From: Argopecten irradians
Lineage: Eukaryota; Mollusca; Bivalvia; Pectinida; Pectinidae
NCBI RefSeq assembly: GCF_041381155.1
Contig: NC_091134.1
Location: 40,631,338 to 40,695,337 of the forward strand
DNA: 64,000 bases
Direction: 5' to 3'
The notes beneath the pieces were generated by a model. That model was given only the letters and a program-made list of their open reading frames with translations. It had not been told where the DNA came from and did not search any database. Shown here piece after piece: positions 1 to 10,663 of the stretch. Positions within the stretch are counted from its first letter, which is position 1. Each line of letters begins with the position of its first letter. The translations under genes and the position numbers were made by a program.

Positions 1-499
1 TGGCACCGAAACGCTTATTTGTAGCGTCAGATTCAAACACTTAAAAGACTGGATGTAGCGGGTAGACTTGCTCAAGTTTATAAATGATATTATCGTGGAT
101 TCGCACGTGTAAAGCTTCGTACTCAGCCAAAAGCTTTTATTCGGATTGAGTTAGATTGAGACAGAACATCATTGTCTACATACTAAAATAATGACTTCTC
201 AACTTACTATAGGCCTAATGGCAAAACATGATTTCTACATTTATTTTCGTGATGAGTTCTTTCTTCTTCTAAATTTGCTTTACAATTGAATAGCATTCGA
301 GGATAATTGAATTGACTGCTAATTGCTTCTTTAATATCCCTATTTTAAACCCAGCGTTCATTTCTAACTGTCTATTTTCGACTTTTAAAAAAACTGACCA
401 GTTGTTGGTGTGCTGCTCAACCGTCGCCGGAGTCGTCACAAGCCAGGTCCATCCATCTTCGAGGATTTCAACCCATACGCTGGAACTCTGCTTCTTTCC
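1..499. other. Unassigned flank, no gene seen
   Basis: No coding exon is supported here. Open frames on both strands (for example 269-544 minus) are short, lack splice context and overlap the degraded downstream end of the retrotransposon fossil. The 3' tail of that element may reach into this stretch, but I cannot see a poly-A or a defined terminus. Confidence 0.4.
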
Positions 500-777
500 C
501 CAACTCTTCCTCATCTTCCTCGTGATACTGAGGGCTCCGAACATCCTTCAGCATGACTGGCTACCTCCACTGGGAAGTTCCATGTCTGACAGCCTTTTCT
601 TCCGCGTTTGTCTGCCGACTCAGTATACAAAAATGAACTCAGTTGTCTTGATCTTTTCCGCGTATGGGCCAATTAACACCTTATCTCCATGGGCACAGTC
701 AGTTCCCCCATTACATGTTTCTTCTCGCTAGGAGTCAACAACACTGTGTCTGGCCTTAGTGCGGTCTCCACCACCTC

Positions 778-827
778 CGAGAAGGCCAACTCCCAGGTCG
801 ACATGCATCTCCCAGTCTCCTGTACAT
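778..827. repeat. 50-bp direct repeat, left copy
   Basis: This 50-bp segment is repeated exactly at 1455-1504. On the minus strand it encodes GDWEMHVDLGVGL of the retrotransposon fossil. The two copies flank 627 bp of foreign-looking sequence (828-1454). Confidence 0.85.
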
Positions 828-1454
828 GTTTGTGTTATTGAGGGTTCGGTTCGTTGGTAATAAGTATATATTGCAGGACACAAAACTAATAATTCAAGTG
901 GAATTTGATTTTCTCTTGTATTTCTTTCCCACATATCAACATATGTGGCACATTACATAGAAATAAAATGAAAGTTCACTCGTATTGGTAATCCAATATG
1001 TAGACACCGAATTATTTGTCCGTAGATGGCGATCAACCTTATAAAAGTTCCGAATTTGAATAATGTTCACACACACAGTTCACTATCTGGTAATCCAAGA
1101 AATATCCGTAGTGACCGCCATGAAGGTTGGAAATCCAACTGATGTTCATAAATCAGGCATGGGTTTTTATAATAAAATGACCATTGTCCGATAGGTAAAC
1201 CCGGATGTAATCAAGATTAATAGCATAAAGATATTATCACAATTAAACGACTAGACAATCTATCGACAGTTTGATAGAAAATATATCTACTTAAACTTAT
1301 CAATGACACCATCGCCTTAAGGAAGGTTATAAACACTTTGACATGTGAATACTATATGTAATTGTCGGTCACTCCACAAAAATAAGACCACAATGCCTTA
1401 GGGTAGATTTTAAACTTGTCAACACATCTATAGGTAAAATATACAATTATATAA
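828..1454. other. 627-bp insertion inside the LINE fossil
   Basis: This segment separates two identical 50-bp pieces of LINE coding sequence and does not continue the LINE frames. No terminal inverted repeats, tail or coding capacity could be recognised. It could be a non-coding element with an unusually long target duplication, or filler copied in during break repair. Confidence 0.6.
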
Positions 1455-1504
1455 CGAGAAGGCCAACTCCCAGGTCGACATGCATCTCCCAGTCTCCTGT
1501 ACAT
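1455..1504. repeat. 50-bp direct repeat, right copy
   Basis: Exact copy of 778-827. The flanking base differs on each side (c/a upstream, g/c downstream), so the repeat length is exactly 50 bp. Confidence 0.85.
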
Positions 1505-2345
1505 CAAATGATGCCTAGGTCCATCTTTCTAGCGGATTTCATCGGTGTTTGTCCTTCCTTTTGAAACTGGATAAATGTCGGTTATTTCTGTATTTCCTTC
1601 GCCTTCTTCCTCTCTCTTTCCAAGATGTCTGAGCAATCGGGCGTGCTTCCATATGTATCGCGCTTGAGCCAATGTCATTTCACACGAAGAGAGGATGTGC
1701 TCTAGGCTTCCAACCCTGTCACACTGTTGGCCAGTTGGATCTTCCACCAGTCCCCAACGGTGAATATTGCTTGGTGATGGAAGTACATCGTATATATACA
1801 ACTCTCCCAGATGTCAGAACTGGAGCTGCCATGTTGTGTATTTTTATAGCACTGTCCCAACTTTATAGTCCTGTTGGTAAAAAACACTGATGAATCCCTA
1901 ACAATCTCGGGAGATGTTTAACTATTCTTCTTTCAGGTATAACATCAATGACCAAGATAGCCATGGTAGTAATCCTTGTTGGAAAAACATGCCCTGTCAC
2001 TCAACCTTTCTTCAGTATCCGATATCTGGATTTGACTGTTTTAAATTTCATCACGGCCCAGGATATTTATCTTCCAGTGCTGTCAAGATCCAACTTGCTT
2101 GGATATGTGTTGTTGCGGTGATTGACAGATCATCCATGAATTCCCTGCGTGGTGGTTGTCTGATATCGGGTGTAGACAGCGGACCTCTCGTCTCCCTTTT
2201 CCCTGCCTCGATGATCATGTTCATAGCCATAATGAACAGCACTTCAGGAATTGTACAGCCAGTTACCATTCCCTTCTTCAATTTCTGCCATGATGTTACA
2301 TCTGCAGATAAAAACCTTGTAAATAGCTTTTGCTGATTTCCTTCA

Positions 2346-4284
2346 TTCTCAGTACATTGTAAACAGAAAATATTCTGATGGTGACAAACTTAAACAGAAA
2401 ACGTTTTAGTTGAGATATCAAACGAAACTTTATTCTTGTTCGAATCTAATGATTCTGCGGAATCCTGTGCGTGTCATGTAATTTTATAAGTCATCTTGTT
2501 GAGGAAAAAAACTACACGACACGTATAGGTTTCCGTAGGACTCAAAACATTTTCTGTTTATGTCTGTTTTGTCTGTTTAAATATTTTTATCTAGAATGTA
2601 CTCTGGTCAATGACTCTGGAAAAGAAAACAGCAACCCTATTGTAAGGCGCGGCGTTCTTTTTCCTATAGTCATCTGAAATTGTCCGACTCTGTATCACGT
2701 AGAACTGTCCGTTATTTGGAGTCCAGTAAAAAGAAATCAGTTTCCGTTTGTATTGTTTGCTGATCATTGTTTCATTTCTTCTTTTTTTACTAGCATTCTG
2801 GACTAGTCAATGACATAGACTCCCAGAGTCTCACCACATAGCAACTTATCGGTGGTCTCCAAATTAAACGCACCGCAGTTATATGTAATCCAGGCACGGA
2901 GAACCATTATACGTTAGATGGCGATTTCGGACTTCGGGTGTTTAGATATACAAGGTCTCTCTCTAGCACGGACGCCTCATTGCATGAATCAAAGTAAAAT
3001 GCAATTACATTTATTTCTTTCTAACTGAAGATGAATGTCCCTAGTCTCATCCCAAAGGTGAGAGAGGTACTTATTGTTACCCCTACTGTGTTTACAGCAT
3101 TAGGTATCAAATACTGACGTGACAGTTATACAGGAAAGGATGACTTTGTATGATTGCTTTTAGTGTCATCGCCGTTTTGAAATCCAGAACATTGTAGTCT
3201 AGATTGTTTGCCTGGCCATCATACGATTTACCGACTAGTTCAAGGCGGGCGTATACATATCGTGCATCTTGCTTGTTGAGATAAACCCTAAAATAAATAA
3301 TATTTCTACGTCCGGGACAAGAGACACAAAATCCTCGTATGCGTCTAGCTGTCAATATGGATAAGGTTATCTGAGACCCCGTATACGATTTTGGCTGCAA
3401 CACTCGATGATCAGCGAAATCTAAATGCTCGTGATGTGATACTATCCATGTCAACTTGATAGCCCCATTTAATATTATATTGTCATGTCCCCTAACACCA
3501 AAGCATAGTTTTCAGTCCTGTTCCTGCTTGACGCTTAACATACAAGGAAAATCAATAGTTTACCTGTTGATAATATTAGAGGTGGCATTATTGTGGTATA
3601 AAATGTGAAGGAGTGATATACATGTATGGAAAGTGTGATGAGCAAAGCTTATGTTCTTAAGAAAGGTTTGCAAATACACAGTGACCATCCTTAGTCAATG
3701 CAAAAGAGTTATACGCTTAGCTGCAGTTAGAGTTTGTTCTTATACGATCGCGATCACTACATGAGCACACTACACGAAGTATGAAGAGATCCTTCGGAGA
3801 TCCATAGACGCGTACCCATGGGAGAAGGCTGTCCATACAAGTAACCCATCGTTAGGAACTTTAGCTAGATTCTCAGAAGTCCTGACACATGTTCTCTGCT
3901 TTAAATAGTCCACTAACAACATACCGCTTTAAAGAAGGATACTGTTGGAGTAATTGGGATTAATAGAAATGAAGAAGGTCTTTCCCCAAGAATGGTAGCG
4001 TAGGATACACCTAAATGGCGAGTGCGATTGCCTGAATGTACATTTCTTATGCAGTCAGAGATGATGATACTTATTCAGTCGTGAATATGAGTGTTATGGT
4101 TGACACCCAGACTGGAATGAACCATGAAACTGTGTTATACCAATAAAAATAAATAGTTTCTATATAAACTATATTGTCAAAAATGCCAATAAATAAACTG
4201 TTCTGTCGAGCGGTTCAATGAACTGTTAAAATCGACTCTTAAAATGTGCTGTTGGACTGGAGTGACGTCACAATGGGATATAAC
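2346..4284. other. Intergenic stretch with one uncertain open frame
   Basis: No exon with clear splice sites was found. The only open frame of note is 3107-3454 on the minus strand (115 codons). Its amino-acid composition is not obviously biased (for example RRNIIYFRVYLNKQDARYVY), but I recognise no domain and see no partner exon, so it is not called as a gene. The rest is AT-rich and featureless to my reading. Confidence 0.35.
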
Positions 4285-4425
4285 AAAACAGTTATCGACT
4301 GAATTTTCGGGCAACAGATGATTTGATGGACCCTCACATAAACTGTTGCCTTCGGCCTCGGGCAACAGTTTGTCTTCGGATCTAACAAATCATCTATTGC
4401 CCTCAACCACAGTCAACAACTGTAT
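4285..4425. repeat. Nested inverted repeat (foldback)
   Basis: The core arms AAACTGTTGCC (4340-4350) and GGCAACAGTTT (4361-4371) are perfectly complementary around a 10-base spacer. They sit inside a second pair, GGGCAACAGATGATTTG (4309-4325) against 4386-4402 with one mismatch. Outside these, ACAGTT..GACTG on the left pairs imperfectly with its complement around 4413-4425. The whole could fold into one long stem. It is likely a foldback or MITE-type non-autonomous element; no target duplication was identified. Confidence 0.65.
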
Positions 4426-4761
4426 ACTGTGCTGTTCGGTATCCTTAACTGAGAAGTAGATGACACTAAAATGGCTTGCTTTAGATGCTAAAAGACCATA
4501 CAACTGTCTGGCAAAACGCACTACAGAAGGCTGTAGTAAATACTGACTTAGCTGTTCATTGGGCGTTAAACAGTTATAAATCAGAGCATGCTTTTCAAGG
4601 TAAACTTTACGAGGATTGCATTTTTTAACAACTCCAGAGCATGTCAATTGATAACATGTCTGACCGCTGGATGACATTGATCTTCTCCGATATAATTTTT
4701 CAGGCTGCGATAGGGAACATTTATGAAGTTAAGTGATCGTTTGATATCACGTGAGAAGAAG

Positions 4762-7700
4762 TCAACCAGATTCAATATCATAACCGGTACTGTCCATGAT
4801 GATCTTCCTTGTGGCTTGGTATCTCGACCTAAATCTGTTTACCAAGTCTGTCCGGTTGTTCTGTTGGTGTAAGGAAATGAGTCGTTTATATTCCCTTACA
4901 GCTTCATGTCGAATTTCCTTCACGCGCTCAAGACGATGAATCTTCACCAAAAGTTCCATGTAACTTAGGTAACAATACAACGAAAGCGGACTGCCAGGAA
5001 TATAGGTCTGAACCACTGGGGTTATATCTATGGATCTTTCCCATAAAGGAACAGACTCTTGGTATCGTTTTTTCTTTACATACGAGTCTGCTAGGAGTTC
5101 CAACACTTCCATGACATTAACGTTTCTTGGGGTCTCAATATCCCTAATTTCCAGAACCTGATTGAAGTAAGAAATAGCACTATCGTAATTTCGAAGCCGA
5201 TGGTTCATCCTCCCTAGATTTTCTAAAGTAGCTAGGCGACCTATTCCGTGTACCCCAGGTGTTCTTGCCAGTACCAGTTCCGCCTGGTAAAGTATCTCCA
5301 TGGCCGCCTTGTTGTCACCGTGGACTGATTTCTGGAGGGCGACGTTGTTGAGAGAAGCCACAATCGCCTGAACACCTTCCTTGATTTCAGTCCTGATTTC
5401 AAGAGCTTCCGTGAAGTACTCCAATGCCATGTCGTAGTCTCTGTTTGTTTGCTTAAATAAACCTAAACAATTATAGCACTGTGAAGTTGTTCTATTGTAC
5501 TTTGTACCAAATTTCCTGACGCTTCTGTTAAGAGCATCCCGCAAGCAACGCTCTCCTTCTTCATGAAAATCTGGAAAAAAAACCAAAAGACGACGGTATA
5601 TTTTCAGTAGCTTCATTTGTCTTGACGTTATATCTGCATTAAATAGAAATTACATAATCATTCCACAATTTTATGAGAGGAATATATATATATGTTTCAT
5701 ATCATCTTAAAACAGCATACCATCACAAAAAAAAACTTCGAACAGAAGGATGAAATTCTTCTTCCACAAGAGCAGTAGTTAAATTCTTATGAAATAAATT
5801 CGGTTCTTTTCCTTGGAAATGAGCACAGAACAATATCGAGTTACCATTGGGACAAAAAGGCATTTCAAATTTTCAATCATCAACATACATAAAAAGATCC
5901 GCATGGTTGTTACTACAACATTTTAGATATTTTCAAAAATAACAGAAGTGACGTAAACCAATTACCTGCCCGTCCGTATACTATTCCAATGTTTATAAGG
6001 GTGTTGAGTATGGGTTCCTCGTCATATAGTCCAATGTGATCAGCGATGTTCAGCGAAGTCTGTAGGGCTCTGGCAAATTAAGACATTCTTTATCGTGTTT
6101 TTTCCATTAAACATTACACTTCAGTTTCAGATCTTTCAGAACGTATCTATTAAGATAAAATTGTATATCGCCTTTTTTAGACAGTTGACTATTGGTTGAC
6201 CTAGAAGTTTTGTTTCTAATACTAAAACAGTATTTCTTTTTTATCTATCTATATATCTCAATAACCACGCTATCAACATACTCCAATGACTCTGATTTTC
6301 GTGACTGTCGGCTGAGGTTTTCTCCCAGGTCCGAGTAAATTGTGACGTGTGTCGAACACCATTGGTCGTTACCGAGAAGAGTCAGACTCGTTCTGTAATT
6401 GCTCTCCGCCTCACTGAACTTCGCCTATTTCAAATTAAATAATTACGCATTGTAGAATACACTAATAAGTCATCTCCAAATTCAAATTCACGTGTAAAAT
6501 CAGGACTTTTTATTGTCAGCAGTAGTTAATATAATTTTGTCTGGTATTATGAATGAAAGAATAAGTTTAAACATACCATTTCATTTGTCAGCATTTTCCC
6601 ATATCCACCCCTCAGTATAGCTTCGTCCTCAGGTTTTCCGAACAGTGGGGTTATCTCCAAGCATTTACGGTAAAACGAGACGCTCTCATCTGTAACAGAG
6701 TAAACATTATTTAAAAATAATTACAACTAACATTTAAAAGTTCACAGTATGAACGGAAATGTATAGTATTTTTTTAAATTTCGTAGTTGCGAGTCTGTAT
6801 AGCGGTACTCGGTCACTTGCTAAGACAAATGAAACAACGGATAGTGGATATTTTTTGCCAATTTTATTTATTCTATACGATTTTGCTGTAATCTAAAGTT
6901 ATAAACGGCGTCATGGATAGCAATTTGAACTACCAGTGACTAATGAAGTTTTGAGTGTTTACCAGCATCAACATTTCAGACACTTTTCGTGAGTTGATCT
7001 GCTGTTCATCACCGAAGAATTGAGACACCCGCCTAATATTTTGCACTATTTTAAGGTATTCTGTCTGGCTTTCATCATTTCAAGCACCATCACATGTTTA
7101 TAAATGAATCCAACAATATAAAACACATAAATACATATTAATGGACACAATATCTTTGACTTAATCGTATTTTGAAGTTGTAGGATGATCAGTTAAAATT
7201 GTATAGTCACTTGCATTGTTTTGAAACTGCGATGTATAGTTGCTTGCGAGGGCACTTGTATAGTCGCTTGTTATAAAGAGGAAATATATTCCGAGGACGT
7301 CTATAATGTTAAACATATTTGTAGTTACGAATAATACAGATATTCGGTGTTTTACTGACCCGTATACCATGCCTGTTTTCATTTATCCCGCTTCTATACT
7401 CACAAGTGAAGATACAAAAAACAACTAATGATTATACTATACACTTCCGTTCATACACCGTGAAGTTTAATAACTGCGAATGCACATCAGTTAACATTAA
7501 CATTCACATTTTTTAATAACACGGTGTGACATATTTGCAGCCATATATTAATAAGCGTTATCGAGCATAAAATCATTCGCTTCGTTATTTTCGATATTTT
7601 GTATATCAGCAGCGTTAAGGGTTAATTAAATAGTTTCACCATTGAAAAGCGTCAGTTTTGTTAACTAGATTAACATCAATATAAAATGGTCAAAAATCAA

Positions 7701-10663
7701 CTTCACCTCCCATATAGTTGTGTAGTAGTTGTGAGGATGAAGCTACAAGGTCCACAAACACGTGATACGTGTCGCCAGTACTATATTCTACGTCACTGAG
7801 AAGCTTCTGTAGATTTGGAAACTCGTGACTGAGTTGCTCTAACGCTTGTGTGTATTCTGTTGTGTCGAGTTTGGAGCTGATGTCCTTTAATACATTACCA
7901 AATACTCGGCAATATCGATCTCTCACCCCTGAAAAGTACAATGTACTGCGATATTAGTGGAAAGATGTAAGTTGTATGACATTGTCATTTATAAGCTTGC
8001 GTTATCAGTATATCAAAACATAAATAACTTTATCAAGCATGAAGCCAATTACATCAGGTGCTTTGAAAAAAGAAATATTCATGCTTTATCTGTAATAACT
8101 TTGTTTAGTGAATATACCATGCTTTATCTGTAATAACTTTGTTTAGTGAATCTACCTTACGTTGTATTCCTTTTTTAGCATTTCTCTAAAAATATAAGTT
8201 TATAAACTCGGTAACATGAACTTATGGCCGGTTTCATCTAAAAGTTGTAAGAAAATAATGTGATAAAAACCAAACGGAAACCATGTCCATACTTCTCTTG
8301 TTACATATGACGTTAGAAATCTGAAGACAATCCCGCAGAATGCCATGTATGTTGTATCGCCCTGCTGATTGGTCAAAGCTCAAGATATGATGATCACGAA
8401 AATAGTCCATGGTACCGTCGAGATTTTGTCTTTGGAGATTTAAAGGTTGAGATGTGTTTTCTTCCTCGGTTACATTATCTGTGTATATAGATCCAGGTAC
8501 ATTAATGCATACTTTATCCAAGTTCTATTTTATATTAAAACATTATGTCTTTAGTGTGTGAAGTTAGACGGCTCTTTCTGTAGAAGCTTGCAATTGTCTT
8601 TATACTGCACGCAGTAAACTTCATATGTTCATAAGACTTAAATAGTTATTCTGTAAATAACATATGTTATAACTTACACATCATCCCACGAGCTTGCTCA
8701 AGCTGGAATGACGCTGGTATGTACTCTAATGCTGCGAGTCGTTGCTGGAAGAGGACCGACAACTGATGCAATAACTTGGTGAAGATGAAATCTGGAAATA
8801 TATCCGTATGTTCCTCTTAGAAACTTAATGTTACAGACCTTAAACTATTAAGTTTGTCTCTAATGTTCTCTAATGTTCTTTTTATAATATCTGATCAAAT
8901 ATGATACTATTATTACAATTTGATGAAAATGAACAATTGAATCAAACTAAATATGGTTAGATTTCCAATATGCCAATATGAAGACACAATATGGTGTAAA
9001 TGCACAAATACACTATTTCTAATATGTAAGTATTGCATAACTCTAATATTATCATATGTAGATTTTACATCTGTATGATTTAAAGTTCTTTGAGTTAGAT
9101 TACTCATCAATTACCTACCAATGCCCAATACGTGTTAAGAACTCGTAAGAAGCCAAACGAAATATCAGAAGTAGTTGACCACAGTGACTGTTCATATTTT
9201 TGCTTAACACTGACTTGAATGTTTACTGTTTTAATGCTACTAAGTGACATACTAGTTTAGTATAGAACGGATATTACCGCCAAATGTCCATACTAGTATT
9301 AAGTATGATTTTGTTCATGCAGAATGGCATCTTAATATTACTGTTCATAAAGTATACTAGTGTGCTTTATATAATTCTACAATGCAGTTAGATAGATGAA
9401 TGAATGATCGTATTGATATGCTTTACATTTTGGTTTTGTTTATTTCTTGTTTATAGATATTTTTCATTTTGTTGTTGTTGTTGTTGTTGTTGCTGCTGCT
9501 GTAATAACCTTTGGTACATCACTGTGTGTGTTGAATTGCAGAGCAGATGTTTGTAGTTTTTTTTCGTGGTTAGTAGTTACTTTTAAAATGTTTCATTCTG
9601 TCACTGTGTAGCAGATTTAGTTTTTTTTTCTATTTTATACATTGTAATATGTATTGATGCCCTACTTACCAGGTTTTTCGTCCGCTGGGAAAAATTCATC
9701 ACTGAGATACTCTATTCTGGACGCAGTTAGTAGCATGATCACCTCATCAGCTGTATACTCGGCTAGTTGAGTACCTGAAAAGGAAAATATAAATGAGAAA
9801 CGTTTTTCTTAAAATATTCAATTTTTTAATTCCATTATTTCGATGGAATTCATAGATCGATCTTGCGCTATTACAATGTAGTTACCTGACTTTTGCTGTA
9901 ACATTAAATCCCATCCACAACATAAATTCCTTAGATTAGCAATGTATGAACCTGTCCTATTTCATTGTAACATCTAAACCACCTTACGTTGAAGTCACGT
10001 TTTATGTACAGAGCACTTCAGATTATGATTTGTGATCCTACCTACTATTTGTAGAACGAGCGGGAGTCCTTCACACAGAGTCGCCATTTTTCGTAGATTT
10101 GCTGAATTTTCTTCCGGTGCCATTTGATGCAGAAAGAGAAAAGATTCGTCCTCACTTAAGGGTGAAAGTTCACGGAAAAATCCCAAGTGTCTTTCAGCTT
10201 CTGGTAGAGCAACACATGATGTTAGAATAACATGCAGACGTTCTGACGTCATCAGAAGTCTCTGGAGGAAATTGATGAAGTTTAAATATTCGTCACTCTC
10301 GATAACTTTCTCACAGTTATCAATGATCACGATCATTTCGTGGTCAAGGCCATAGATATAGTCGATAATTACTGATGCTGCCTGATTCATATTTCCACCC
10401 ATTTCATCGTACATTTGTAGTTCGCTCAGAATTCGTCTGTACAGCTGGAACATGGGCTTGGTCTTTGGAAGCTGTCGTATCACCATTTTTGATGAATCGA
10501 TCGTTCCTTCCTGGAAACGTCTTGTAAGTTCCAATGCCGTCCGGCTCTTTCCAATAGATTTCAAACCAAATATCCCCATGAATCTGTGATTGTTCCATGT
10601 TTCTTGAAACTTTTACAGAAATTCCTCTCTACCTACAAACGGATGCAACGATTAATCCGACAT
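4762..10663 (-). CDS. NB-ARC-TPR STAND NTPase, paralogue A (N-terminus interrupted; possible pseudogene)
   Basis: Nine minus-strand exons: 10663-10042, 9774-9670, 8791-8678, 8478-8293, 7928-7707, 6689-6577, 6424-6282, 6069-5966, 5570-4762. All have GT..AG borders and sizes identical to paralogue B. The first exon carries the nucleotide-binding module: Walker A FGLKSIGKS, Walker B-like VIIDNCE, the sensor-like VILTSC and a GLPL motif. Exon 4 ends the winged-helix-like part (YNIHGILRD, an MHD-like site). The last four exons encode tetratricopeptide repeats, e.g. ALEYFTEALEIR and AISYFNQVLEIRD. In the homologous start frame, codons 4 (10654-10652) and 17 (10615-10613) are TAA, where B has TTA and TCA; an upstream in-frame TGA also exists. 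Translation could still begin at Met 10579, just before the P-loop, losing the VGRE segment. The rest is open through the stop at 4762-4764. It is either a shortened gene or a young pseudogene. Confidence 0.8.
8081..8156. repeat. Two-copy tandem repeat, 38-bp period, intronic
   Basis: The sequence beginning ATGCTTTATCTGTAATAAC occurs at 8081 and again at 8119, nearly identical, inside the intron between exons 4 and 5 of paralogue A. It is absent from the matching intron of paralogue B as far as I can see. Confidence 0.8.
9471..9502. repeat. Trinucleotide microsatellite (TTG/CTG)n
   Basis: A run of TTG units passes into CTG units, in an intron of paralogue A. Confidence 0.9.

Larger units (their letters stand above)
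500..2345 (-). mobile_element. Decayed non-LTR retrotransposon (LINE) pol fossil, RT to C-terminal endonuclease-like region
   Basis: Read on the minus strand, 2345-2051 encodes a reverse-transcriptase palm segment. It has the stretch KGMVTGCTIPEVLF, then RQPPRREFMDDLSITAT, where FMDD is the catalytic box. About 1801-1529 gives YDVLPSPSNIHRWGL followed by CDRVGSLEHILSSC, a Cys/His knuckle with H-x4-C spacing, and then ARYIWKHARLL. Downstream come GDWEMHVDLGVGL (1504-1455 and again 827-778) and VVETALRPDTVLL...GELTVP (about 775-690). The order RT, Cys/His knuckle, RPD...ELTVP resembles non-LTR elements with a restriction-like endonuclease (R2-type organisation); clade placement is inference. 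The copy is dead: frames change several times, there are stops, and a 627-bp insertion interrupts it. The 5' part of the ORF is not seen. It has no visible relation to the neighbouring NB-ARC genes. Confidence 0.75.

Noticed and set aside
4177-4677. Two minus-strand frames (62 and 95 codons) downstream of gene A
   Set aside because: They overlap the nested foldback and its flanks, have no domain or splice partner, and are best explained by the repeat.
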